The notes beneath the pieces are model-generated. The model saw only the letters and a program-made list of their open reading frames with translations. It ran no database searches and was not told the origin of the DNA. Shown piece after piece: positions 11,015 through 21,400 of a DNA stretch of 64,000 bases. This DNA is from Malaya genurostris (taxonomy: Eukaryota > Arthropoda > Insecta > Diptera > Culicidae), in assembly GCF_030247185.1 (NCBI RefSeq), contig NC_080571.1, positions 34,646,753 through 34,710,752 on the forward strand, in the 5' to 3' direction. Each line of letters opens with the position of its first letter. Position 1 is the stretch's first letter. The position numbers and the translations under genes were made by a program.

Positions 11015-13092
11015 AAAAACCTGTTTTAATCCACCTAGTGGTTTAATTATGCCTTTCTTGTGCATAATATTGTGGTATTCTATTCAAAAATTTTTTCTTC
11101 GATTATTGAAAGAAACCAAGAGATTGTTTGTGCATTAACTAGTAGGGTAAGGGCTCCCTATTTCATCTCATTTGTAAGGACGTTGCTTTCAAACCCCGAT
11201 TTAGCCATTAAAATCACTGTAACTATTTCATATTACTGCTTCATTCGCCTTGCTCCACGTTGAGAATTGATTCACATTTCTTGAAAATTCAACTAATATT
11301 TATAAACAGCTAAAAACACTAATGATGTTTTCACTACTCTGCTCCTAATTTCATCTCAATGGATTTTTATGCATCCTATCGTTGATCTTTTATTCATCCT
11401 ATAAATTAGCAATGGCGACAGCAATCAAAACAAAATATTCCACTATTACACTTTCACCCGCATACGCATGGCTGCCAGATGGCTGACTAAACGCTGCCAG
11501 TTGGAAAAATATGGCTGGCCGACATTCTGGTGACCGACTGCCAGATATACAACTCAAACGATACAACCGTATCCACCAGGATTTTTCCACATTATTATTG
11601 GTAAAAAATTTACTCGATGAATTATCTAATTAATGGGGCAATGACTTACGGAGATCTAAAGAACTATCTTTTAACATCATTTTATTAGTGAAAACATATA
11701 GAACAGATATAGACTTTCTATGCAAAGTAATACAAATTTTCTATGAAAATATCTGGCATCTCTGTGCACAGCCGATGAAACACACACACACACTTCACAG
11801 CGTTGTGTTGGCGTATAGCGGAAAAAACCAGTGCTACTAGATTTGCCACAATGGTTATTTCATTAGTATTTAACACGTTCTTTGTGGTAATATTCGAAGC
11901 TGAAACAGTTTTATTGAAATATTAATATCAGTAATATAATTAAACTAATGTCACGGATACCAAAAACATACTTTTTGATGATAATTTGAAGAAGATAGAC
12001 AATTTTTGTTTTGTAACACTATGAGATAACTTGGCAACTTTGCGAAACCAAATGAGATGAAAACAAAGCGCAATCAAGTGAACGAAGTGAAAAACTTTCA
12101 TCTCATATTTTTGAAGACTTTTATTGCTTGTCGGGTAATTTTTGAAGTTTTTAATCGTTAACTAAACAAGTAGCAAGTGAACATAACTAATTATGGAGTC
12201 ATCCAACATTCAATGGTAGTGTAATTGTGCGAAATAGTGATCATGTTTTGAGACGAATCGATTAGTAGATATTCAGAAACGTGACGAACTGTAAATCTTG
12301 AGACGAAAATGTGTCCTAAATTGAAAAGTGAGTTTGTTTTATATGAAAAAAAAAGATCACCGAAGAATTAAAAACCATTTCTTTCAAAAGGAAAGTGTGA
12401 CAATAGCTTTTCAAATCATTTTTAAACATTTCACAGTTTGCTTCCGGTAGGTTGTACAATATTATTCATGTTCAAAGTTATAAGGTGAAGGGATGAGATG
12501 GAAATAGGGAGCTGTTGCCCTATAACATACAGAATGAAACTGTGCTTTGATTGCGTAGGTCATCCTTAAGAAAACGAAGTGGGATTATATGCACTTCCGG
12601 CACCGGAGCCCGAGAACCGGTATAATCAAAGTCGGTTTGTACGGCCACCAACTAACATGACATACAAATTCTACTAATGTTTGTCGCATCCGAAAATATG
12701 CAGTAATTTTTGGTAGGACCATAAGACCTTTGAATTGACCCTAAGATTGGGAATAACGGTTTAGAGTCCAGTTTATAACATTTTTTACGATTTTTGTTCC
12801 GCCAGTTTAAGTGACGGTGTACAATATTGAACACACTTTACCCTATAACTCCGAAACCGGAAGTCGGATCCGGATGAAATTCAGGAATTCCGTATGGGAC
12901 CGGGAGACCTTTCAATTGAATCTAAGTTTGTGGAAATCGGTTCAGCCATCTCCGAGAAAACCTAGTGAGATTATTTGACACACACAGACATTGCTCAGCT
13001 CGATGAACTGAGTCAAATGGTGCATGACACTTTCACTAGTCGGTTTTTCAAGTGATTGCATAACCTTTCTATATGATAAAGGCAAAACGTGG
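11015..13092 (+). repeat. Dispersed repeat family, copy B, split by a TIR element
   Basis: The left part (11015-11142) has the family opening AATCCACCTAGTGG and GCCTTTCTTG. The right part (12523-13092) has the accession-like motifs of the family: 'ccggaagtcggatccgg', GCTCAGCTCGATGAACTGAG, and the end TATGATAAAGGC near 13071-13082. Between them lies a separate element with its own inverted ends and TA flanks (11145-12520). The repeat therefore pre-dates that insertion. Confidence 0.6.
11145..12520. mobile_element. TIR element (TA-flanked), about 1.38 kb, inside repeat copy B
   Basis: The left end reads GGGTAAGGGCTCCCTATTTC and continues ATCTCAT. The right end, on the complement, reads GGGCAACAGCTCCCTATTTC and continues CATCTCAT. 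The inverted repeats are about 27-29 bp with a few mismatches. TA dinucleotides lie outside each end (11143-11144 and 12521-12522). ATCTCAT-type subterminal motifs recur inside, near 11340, 12053 and 12100. There is no transposase frame, so it is non-autonomous. TA flanks suit a Tc1/mariner-superfamily derivative, which is inference. Confidence 0.78.
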
Positions 13093-13319
13093 ACATAGTT
13101 GCTTTTAAGAAATTTTTTACAAATATATACCGCGTAATTTGATTCTTTCCCTAATTGTTCATGGCCTACTTTGACAAAACATAAAACCATAAGTTTTTTT
13201 CTGAAGAGATAGAAATTTTTTTTCTTCTACAAAGTTTTAGAACTATTGAAAATAATTTACTTTGTCAAATATACCAAAAGTCTGGGTGGCACCATTTCGA
13301 ATATACAAAGCGTTTTCAT

Positions 13320-13976
13320 AGCAACCCCCCTAAAATCAGTTTTTTTTTCATAACATGTTCATTATTATTATTATTTATGCATACTTTGTTTGGAATAATT
13401 GAATAAAATAAAAAATCCCATATTTTTGTTGAAGGTAGTGCATAGATTTGTTGCTTCCTGGCAAAGTTATACAACATTTTACCTATTTTTACCTAGGAAA
13501 CCTTATACTGAAGCGAAATATGCAACTTAATGCAGCAAACTTTTACAATACTTATAGGAAAATATATTCCTAATCCAATTTATTTTCCAACGAGAATATG
13601 CCCAATACTTTGAAAAAGTCTCAGTGGAACTCGATGGAACTTTTTTTTTGCCTTCAAAGTTAGTTTTAGTTATTGAATTATGACAACCCCCTTAAAACTA
13701 GTTTTCTAATCATAACTTGTTTCGAGTTTTTTTTTAATCCTTACTTTGTTTGGAATAGTTGTAGGAAATATGAAATCCCATAATTTTGTAGAAGGTAATG
13801 CATACGTTTATTTTTTTCTGGAAAAAATATACATCATTTTACCTTTTTTTACCTAGGAAACCTTGCACTGAAGCGAAATATGCAACGTAATGCAGAAAAC
13901 TTTCACAAAAATTATAGAAAAATATATCCCTAATCCAATTTATTTTCTAAGGAGAATATCTTAAGTACTATTCGTG
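13320..13976 (+). repeat. Direct tandem duplication, period about 362 bp
   Basis: Two adjacent diverged units align from CAACCCCCCTA (13322) and CAACCCCCTTA (13684). Shared blocks include ACTTTGTTTGGAATA, TTTTACCTA...ACCTAGGAAACCTT, CTGAAGCGAAATATGCAAC and CCTAATCCAATTTATTTTC. The second unit carries several substitutions and small indels, so the duplication is not recent. No coding frame is evident. Confidence 0.85.
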
Positions 13977-15170
13977 TGACTCATTGTCACTATAGGCTAC
14001 CTGCGCAGCTCCGGAAGCGCCACCAAGTGGCGCATAGCGTCTCCAGCGCGGTGCGCTGCATCGAGCTTATGAAATGTCCAACAAAGTGTGATAGCTTACA
14101 AAGTTTACAATAGTCTCTATTTTCTTCATTTACATACACGCAACTGGAATTTTGAACGCTTCTGTTCGTATTATCTGCAAAATTTAGATTTTTTTGATGA
14201 GTTTTAACAATATTTTTGTAAATATAAAAAATTAAGAATAGGATTCGCTCGAATTTTCGAAAAATTTTCCGATGCCCGGAGGGCCAACCGGTTCAGCTCA
14301 ACGAACTGAGCAAATGATCGTGTGTGTGTGTGTGTGGTTAGTTATGTGTTGTTCACAACGAGGTCAAGATCTCAGAGATGGCGAGACTAGACGCAAATGA
14401 AAGGTCTTCTCGTCCACCAATACGCAACTGATTGGTTTTGCGATTTGATGTTTACTTTTTAAGTTATACATAGTTGAATGTCAAAATTTTCAGTTTTTTG
14501 TAATTGCAATAATTGGATTGCATAGTTTCAAAACCAAAAATCCATTCACTTTTAACAGAGTGCTCAGTGGTCCTAACCACATCAAAATACGTTTTTTGTT
14601 AGAGTTTCAGAGGTTGATTTTGGGACTTCATTGCATTCAGAAAAACTTTTGTTTGGAACTGTCTTCTTCTTTGAATAAAATCAAAGTTGTCATTAATCCA
14701 ATTAGAAGTGAGCTAAGTTTTAATTTGCATACATTGGTAGTGAATTCAAGCTTTTTGAAGAATTATAGAACAAGTTACTACAACAAAATATGTCGAACAC
14801 ATGGGCCCTTTAAAATGCATTTATGTCGATATAAGGAGCATAATTGATATGAGGCTCCCAAAATGTAGTTTTTCCATCATAACCATCATAACACACAGAC
14901 GAAAAAGGGAATTGAGGGAATCACGTGGTCGATTCACAATTTATACGCGACCCACTGTTCTCAGGCCTTAAATAAATATGAAAATATACTTTTAGAAATG
15001 AGTGTCTTCAGATTCGTTACTAAACGTAGCACTCTAATATGCGTTAGTTTTTCCTTAGTTGTTCCCAAAACCTGTTGGGAGGTGTAAAAATGTTCCTTCA
15101 TAATTTCTATCTGAAACAAATAATAACGAACGAGTCTAAAATAAAACAATCACTGGTAGATAAAAACTGA
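13977..15170. other. No gene seen; local GC-rich patch and short (GT)n
   Basis: A short GC-rich patch with internal inverted symmetry lies at about 14006-14070 (GCGCCACCAAGTGGCGC among others). A (GT)n run is at about 14320-14338, beside a GCTCAGCTCAACGAACTGAG segment like those in the dispersed repeat family. A frame at 14518-14847 has no recognisable domain and lies in AT-rich repeat-like DNA, so I do not call it a gene. Confidence 0.45.
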
Positions 15171-15400
15171 TTCGTCGTTTACGTCACTTATATAATCATA
15201 TCTCTGGAACTGGTAAGGATAGCCACTTGATCTTCAAACTTCACCAATAACTCAATAGTAGCTTTCAAACGTTTCAATTGGTTCAGCATTATACACACAC
15301 ACAAACACACAAACACACACAGAGAAACATTTTCCGATCTCGTCGAGCTGGTCGTATGATCGAGCTCGATCAAAAGTTGTTTTTTTCAGCAATTCTACTA
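15171..15400 (+). repeat. Dispersed repeat with CA-rich tract, related to 28384-28500
   Basis: The order GTCACTTATA, a TCTCTGGAACTGG-like segment, ACTTGATCTTC and CAATAGTAGCTTTCAA is shared with 28384-28490. A (CA)n-like tract follows at about 15293-15322, then GCTGGTCGTATGATCGAGCTCG. The family is unnamed to me. No coding frame. Confidence 0.5.
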
Positions 15401-15932
15401 CCCTTCATAGAAGAAGGCAGAAACATGGATGCAAGAATATTCAAATGTATGAAGTGAGATTAAATGTGATTAATCGTTTTTGTACGCGAGTTTCCTTAAT
15501 CGACAAGAAGTAAAGATACCTAAAAAACGGGATAATACAAATTTTCGCGTTTTAGCGAGCTATTGGTGCGCAAAACAGTTCCCTGGAGAAATCCGTTGTC
15601 ATTTCGCTCTTCCTTATTTTATTCCCTTCCTCAACGATTTATGACGAAAACTAGAACATTTTATGGTTTGAAAGAGATTTTCAATAACCGTGCTCATACT
15701 TCATCTGATTATGCAAATAATATCAATTAAAATAGTCGAGTTTAGTTTGTAAGACCATTGCTAAGGATATTAAAGAGTACCGCGCTGACGACGCCAGCCC
15801 TCACAAGGTGTCGCTTTAATCGCTATTTCGAGATATGCAGTTAGTCTATGGCCGTGCTGCAACCATGAATAATTAAGAAACGGGGGGTGTCACGCGTCTG
15901 CTATTTCTGGTAACTCACTTTTGCAGTGAGCG
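15401..15932. other. No gene or repeat recognised
   Basis: AT-rich DNA without long frames, clear repeats or transposon ends. It leads directly into the 8-bp target duplication of the hAT-like element that follows. Confidence 0.5.
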
Positions 15933-16800
15933 TAGAGATGGCAATTCGTTCCTGAGCTATTCCAGTGAATCGAATCTTTAAAAAAAGAGCTGATAGCTCA
16001 CAGCTCTTTTTAAAAGAACCCCAGCTCACCAGTTCACCGCAGTGGTAAGCAGGAATGCCAGGTTCACAGATTAATCTGTGTTCCACAGATTTTCAACCTT
16101 TTGCACAGATTTAAAAAATGGCACAGATTTCTGAAAATGATTACAGATTGAAATCGATCACAGATTTTTGAAATTGATCACAGTTTAGCACCAAAAATTA
16201 CAGAGCGTTAGGAAATAGTGAGACCTTTTTCTTTCCTTACCAAATTGATTCCGATTAGTTATTATGGAAACGGGGAAACGTGCACAGAATTTGCACAGAC
16301 AGGTTTTTGGCTTGAGCACAGATTTTTGAAAAAATGACCTGGCATCCCTGCTGGTAAAGTGAAAACAAGCTACGAGCAGAACGCATCTTCCGCTCTTGAA
16401 GAGCGAGTTATAAATGAGAAGTAATGTGTACATGAGCATTTTTCGTTCTTCCAAATGTGTATTTATCCTTCTTCAACAGATTGAATGAACCATTGTCAAT
16501 AAGAAATCTTACCTCTCACTCAGTAGGCTAAAGTACATTCAGGGATGCCACTTTTGCAGATATTCTCAAATATGACATAATAATAATTCGCAGACAAGTT
16601 AGTTCGCATAGCATTGTTCTTTGTGCATCAATGATTTCGGTCATGCATATGAAAGAAAAAGGACGCAAAAAAACGGCGCTCAAAACAAACCTTCAGTTCA
16701 ATCTAAATGAGCTGATGAGCTGATACATTGAATCGATTCCCTTTAGTGAGCTGATCGGTTCGGAGCTGCTAACCAGTAGGAGCTGCTTCGCACATCTCTA
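15933..16800. mobile_element. hAT-like MITE, 868 bp, with nested smaller MITE
   Basis: The left terminus TAGAGATGGCAATTCG and the complement of the right terminus, TAGAGATGTGCGAAG, form short inverted repeats. Flanking 8-mers AGTGAGCG (15925-15932) and AATGAGCG (16801-16808) match at 7 of 8 positions, the 8-bp duplication expected of hAT elements. No transposase is present. A second MITE (16050-16350) sits inside. The right 130 bp are repeated as a truncated copy at 19019-19160. Confidence 0.72.
16050..16350. mobile_element. Nested hAT-like MITE, 301 bp, TIR CAGGRATGCCAGGT
   Basis: The ends are CAGGAATGCCAGGT on the left and CAGGGATGCCAGGT on the complement of the right. Flanking 8-mers GTGGTAAG and CTGGTAAA agree at 6 of 8. 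Inside are several CACAGATTT repeats (about 16075-16330). CA(G/A)GG-type TIRs with 8-bp duplications are characteristic of hAT elements. It lies inside the 15933-16800 element and so is younger. An isolated CAGGGATGCCA end also occurs at 16540. Confidence 0.72.
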
Positions 16801-16808
16801 AATGAGCG

Positions 16809-18439
16809 TCGCACGATCAATATATCATCTTAAAAAACGTGTTGCTTCGCGATAACTCAATTTATTTACACGTTTAAAAATGAAATCTCTTCGTAAATGT
16901 TTGTACTTTTACAATAGTTTTTCATATTTTGTTTGGAAAACATTTTTCCATTTTTTTATTATGTGTTGAACTTTTGATAATTTTTCGGATTTTCAATATT
17001 TAAAACTAACTTTGAAAAGGCCTAAAAAATTGCATCGAGTTCCACTTAGATATTTTCTAATATCGTTAATTGTCAAAAAGTAAACAAAATAATAATCACA
17101 ACAATTTGCTTAAGCTGCGCGTGCAAGCATGAGCTTGTTTATGCGTATTTATGCGCACTTTGTAGTAAATACTTAGGTAATAGAGGTAGATTCTACGTAG
17201 ATAATACAAAAAAAAACTACAAGGATCAGCCCCATAGGGTTGTTCGAGCCGTTGATGTGGAACAAGGCAACCAAAATTTCCAATGATTGACATTTTCAAT
17301 TAATCGTCACACTTTTGAATCCGCCAATGCACAAGAGTCTGCTTAGATTGATCCTTATTAGGAATCACACCGAACAGGCGAACCCAGAATATAGACTCTA
17401 TTTATCGTGATTTGTATTTGTTTCGTAGCCGACGAAATTACATCAATAGCCCAAATGTATACAATTAAATGTTTGTACATGCTTGCGATACGGATATCGA
17501 TATTTAAGCTTCTCTTCACCAAGCTTGTGTTCAAGTTTTGTATGCAAGCAGTTATTTTTATAGCGTTTTTCTACCATTACTACCATTTTGCGATTTCGGT
17601 TCAAGCGATAAAATATTTCTCATTATCAAGCGAGTTCATCTTATGTAAATTAGAAACTAGTCTTATGCATTCAAAATTTACCCTGGGGTAGTTGTCAATT
17701 TCTCAGGCGAAACGACATAACATGGGATTTCATTCAATCTTGCATGACACAAGGTCAGAGCATACCAATAAAAGCTTCAAATCGTTTATGGCACTTTTTG
17801 TCTTGCTTTGTAGCAACAACCTACCTCTAGCAAGCTACGCATAAGACTGAAACGTTAGCTATAATTTCGCTTCTATTTGTAGATTCACGTGCTTCCAACA
17901 GCTTTGCTTTTGCTTCGATTGACCAATCAGAGCGCTGCTTTCCCTTTGATATATCGCTTACTCCTTCAAAACCGTCGACTATGGCTGGGAAATCCGGTAT
18001 GCCGGAGATTTTTTGCAGCCAAAATAGGACACTGCTAGCTATTAATCAACATTTCAATGATATAAAATTAAAAATACATGGCCATGAACATTCAAATCAA
18101 TACGTAGAAATATTTCCAATCAAATGGTGAGATGATATTAATAATTGATACAAAATTGACTGAGCTGTAATTGTTCAAAACCTGACCACATTTCTACGTG
18201 TATTTTTCTTGAGTTTCTAGTTTGCACCGCTATATAGAAAACAAAAATGTGTTCCACATTAAAACTGTTTTTAAAATAAAGTGAATATATCTCTAAAAAT
18301 AGTTTTTTTTTACATTATTTATATCTTCAGCAAAAATACTTCAAATGTTTTTGTTTTCAAAATGAGATAGAAAAAAAGTGTTTTATGAAAAAGTAATTTT
18401 TTTTAGAAATTGGTACTACACCAGTTTTGGACCACTGTG
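16809..18439. other. No gene seen
   Basis: AT-rich DNA. A frame at 17407-17691 is hydrophobic and low in complexity with no domain. The stretch 17960-18010 has the wording GGCTGGGAAA(T) that recurs, inverted, near 22660, and may be the end of a further MITE. Nothing else is recognised. Confidence 0.45.
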
Positions 18440-18990
18440 TGTCGATTCGAATGTTTTGACACTTATCGCCCTATAATTTCGGAACCGAAAGTCGGATCAG
18501 GATCGCACAGTATATTTAAAGACAATGAGAGCTTTAATTTGAATCATGATTCGTAAAAATCGGCTTAACTGTTGCTGGGAAATCGAAGTGAGTTCTGTTT
18601 TTGGAGATTTTCTTCACTATTATCGGTGCTTTCGGAAGCGGAAACCGAGGACTAGTATTCTCAAAGTAGTTTTATATATTCACTTACTAACAAGATCTAC
18701 CAACTAGATGAATTTATCAGTAAGTTTTATAAAAATGTGCAGCTCGTAGGGTTATCTTTCATTTGCTTCTTAGTTTGTGAAAATCGGTTAAGCAATTTGC
18801 ACATACTTCCTTGTAATTCCGGAACCGGAAGTCAGATCCAAATGAAATTCAAGAAAATTGTATGAGACTATAAGACCTTTGATTTGAATCTAAGTTTGTG
18901 AAAATCGGTTTAGCCATCTCTGAGAAAATTGAGTGACATTATTTGTCAAATACACACATACACACACGCGGACATTTTCTCAGTTCGATG
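18440..18990 (+). repeat. Dispersed repeat family, copy C
   Basis: It contains three tandem-like segments of the form 'ccggaaccg(g)aagtcgga', each followed by 'gtgaaaatcggtt', then a CACACATACACACACG tract and TCTCAGTTCGATGA. This matches the 3' half of copies at 10026-10775 and 12523-13092. The terminal GAGAAAGGC is missing, so the copy is truncated on the right. Confidence 0.6.
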
Positions 18991-19018
18991 ATCGTATATA
19001 CAAAAGGTAAAAACGGAG

Positions 19019-19160
19019 TAAGAAAAACGGCGCTCAAAACCAACCTTCAGTTCAATTTAAATAAGCTGATGAGCTGATACATTGAATCGATTTACTTTAG
19101 TGAGCGGATCGGTTCGGAGCTCGGTGAGCAGCTGTGAGAGCTGTTTCGCACATCTTTAAT
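19019..19160. repeat. Truncated copy of the 15933-16800 MITE right end
   Basis: The stretch from ACGGCGCTCAAAACCAACC to CTGTTTCGCACATCTTTAA matches 16670-16801 with few mismatches, including GCTGATGAGCTGATACATTG and CGGTTCGGAGCT. Only the right end is present. Confidence 0.75.
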
Positions 19161-19188
19161 TTATAAAACACTTACATAATGACTGAAC

Positions 19189-19818
19189 CAGTGCTGTAAA
19201 ACTTCATTCAATTCAATTGAAACTGAATGTGGAACACATTGACGATCTCTCTAATGCAGTAAACTTCATTCTCTGACACACACAATGTTTACTGACGGCC
19301 CGAACGGGCAGCATTCAATTCATCACTCGTTTCTCTTCAATTGAGGCTCAGTTTAACCACCGTCAGTTGATCTCTTGAAGTAACAAAATATCTCTTTCAA
19401 TAGTGTGAGAGCGGCCTTCAAATGAGGTTCATGTAAACATTCGAATTGGATCAAGATAATAGATGAAAGACAAACCAGATAGCTGAAATATCAATCACAG
19501 AATACATATAAATTAATTGTTTCCTCCTTCAGTTTTCATTTTTAATACTTTACTCCATTTATAATTCTATTCGTTCGAACTTGCTTACTACCAAGAGCGA
19601 AGGCAATGAAGCAGGTAGACTACTTGGCACTCGAAACTGAGCAAACAAAGCTTCAAATGACTAGGTACGATTAATCAACTGACGATGAATTCCGGGAGCT
19701 TCTCTTGAAAATGGCAGCAAAAGTCAGATGAATTAGTAGGGATATGCTGACTGTCCGCGGCCATGAATTTCATTTTCATCTTAAATTATTCGATTGAAAA
19801 TGAAATTTTACCGCACTG
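19189..19818. mobile_element. hAT-like MITE, 630 bp, copy 1 (inverted relative to 59897-60527)
   Basis: The left terminus is CAGTGCTGTAAAACTTCATT and the complement of the right terminus is CAGTGCGGTAAAATTTCATT. Flanking 8-mers GACTGAAC and ATCTGAAC match at 6 of 8. The whole length aligns, in reverse orientation, with 59897-60527: shared blocks include GACGATCTCTCTA, TCAGTTGATCTCTTGAAGTA and AGTCTACTTGGCACT-like segments. No coding frame. Confidence 0.88.
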
Positions 19819-19823
19819 ATCTG

Positions 19824-19929
19824 AACTGACGTCCCGGACGAAACAAATTTTGGCTTGCTATTGTTTTTCATTTCCTCAAATTGCCACAAACTAGCAAGCA
19901 AGAAATTTGTTTCGTCAGAGACGTCAGTT
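19824..19929. repeat. Short inverted-repeat element (hairpin), 106 bp
   Basis: The outer sequence AACTGACGTC is inverted as GACGTCAGTT at 19920-19929. Inside it GACGAAACAAATTT pairs with AAATTTGTTTCGTC, and TTGCTTGCT-like segments pair further in. The arms are about 35 bp with a short loop. It begins 5 bp after the preceding hAT MITE and overlaps its likely target duplication. It could be a tiny MITE. Confidence 0.7.
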
Positions 19930-19966
19930 TAGACATTAAACAAGTGTTTTGCAAAAAGCATTATCC

Positions 19967-20055
19967 TTACGTCTGCGGTTTATGTTGCGCCGTTAGGTCG
20001 CAGTAGCAGTTCAACATAAACTGCTACGTACTGACGAGTCAAAGATGAAACGTAA
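19967..20055 (+). ncRNA. Candidate hammerhead-ribozyme-like fold (type III order)
   Basis: In order: TTACG (19967-19971) followed by TC; TGCG then GTTTATGTTG (19974-19987); a loop; CAACATAAAC (20012-20021), 5 unpaired bases, CGTA (20027-20030); CTGACGA (20031-20037); GTC-AAA-GAT (20038-20046); GAAA (20047-20050); CGTAA (20051-20055). This fits stem III (TTACG/CGTAA), a GUC cleavage site after 19973, stem I interrupted by a bulge, the invariant CUGANGA box, a 3-bp stem II and GAAA. Known hammerheads need exactly these boxes. Weak points are the G-U closing pair and very short loop of stem II. It lies in a palindromic repeat related to 37640-37870, so pairing may reflect a foldback MITE. Activity is not shown. 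Confidence 0.4.
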
Positions 20056-20409
20056 AATCAGTCAAAATTAGTATGTGCACCTAGCATAAATTTAGGGGAA
20101 AAGAAATTTTTGTTTCCTTTCCCTTCAAATTACCGTGGTATGGATATTGATTTGTCGTATTCGATTTTGCAGGATCAACAAACAGAATTCGACAATGACA
20201 ATCTATCATCTCTCAAAACACATTCATCGTAGAAGTACATTCGGCCTTCAATTAAAAGATGTCTTGAGTAATGAACTTATTACCGACAATACAAAACTAG
20301 GTAAAAGGATCTACGCCCATTGTACTGACAAATTGAATATTAACAAAATGAAATTGACAACCTTCATGGTTCTTTTATTAAAAATCTAAATGACAAGAAT
20401 AAGAGTGAA

Positions 20410-21400
20410 GAAAACTATAATATCTTGAAATGATGTAAACAGAAAAATTCACCTGGTCCGGATGAATTGACGTACGAGTTTCATATTGCAAACTTTTAAA
20501 TCATAAAGAACGATTTATGTAACCTATTCAACTCGTATTAAAATGGGGAATACGTCCCTTTAAAGGAATTCACAAGTGGAATAGTAACATTGATCCCGAA
20601 ACCAGGAGACATTACTCTTTTGAATAACCAAAGACCAATCTGTTTACTCTACACTGACTATAAGCTGTTTACTAAGATTCTAGCAAATCGAATGCAACTT
20701 AGTGCCATTGATGTAATAGACCAAGGACAAAGTGCATGTAGGGCAAATCTGTCATGTACAGACAATTTGAATGATGCTCGTCGTTTATTAATTAAGGACA
20801 CAGAGAATAACCATCTCAAGGGAAAGTTATTGAGCTTAGATCTCGAACAAGCCTTCGACATAGTTAATCATGATTTTCTTCGGAAAGTTCTGGCGAAATT
20901 TGATTTGCCTGAGGAAATTGTTTTGTGCACACAACGACTCTACAAAACTGCAACATCGAAAGTTTTATACTATGGCTTTCTTAAAAATTAAATTAAAATA
21001 CAGGAATCAGGCTGCCCTCTCAGCATGATTTTTTTTCGTGCTGTACATTGAACCGTTGATACGCGCAAGATTGATCAGAGCATACTCGGGGTGCTTACGT
21101 ATGGTAAGTTCCTTAGAGTGATAGCCTTTGCGGATGATTTGAATATATTTATTCGGAATGCTGAAGAATTTGACAAAGCTCTAGATATCATAACAAAGTG
21201 TGCAAAAATAAAACTCAATTTCCATAAATCAGGATTTTTGCGAATTAATAACTGTATGGGAGGTCCATTCCAGATTGCCGAAACCGAGAATCTAAAAATA
21301 CTGGGAATGTCATTTAAAAAAATTTAGAAGGACACAGAAAGAAATAATGAAATTTACACGACATGTAAATCAATTGTAACATGGATTAGACATGGGTTGA
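20410..21400 (+). pseudogene. L1/Tx1-like LINE reverse transcriptase remnant
   Basis: Conserved reverse transcriptase blocks appear in order but in different frames. They are S-P-G-P-D near 20452-20466; I-P-K-P-G-D then Q-R-P-I-C-L-L with Y-K-L-F-T-K-I-L-A-N-R (20593-20690); the palm motif L-D-L-E-Q-A-F-D (20836-20860); G-C-P-L-S (about 21008-21022); and F-A-D-D-L-N-I-F-I (about 21127-21153). The longest open piece is 20590-20991. The spacing and wording, especially D-Y-K-L-F-T-K-I-L-A-N-R, fit the L1/Tx1 group. Frameshifts near 21000 and 21085, plus missing endonuclease and 3' end, make it non-functional. Confidence 0.85.

Noticed and set aside
14518..14847. 109-codon frame as a small gene
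   Set aside because: It lies in AT-rich repeat-like DNA, with no domain and no supporting context.
16540..16560. A third hAT MITE starting CAGGGATGCCA
   Set aside because: No matching right end or target duplication could be found nearby.
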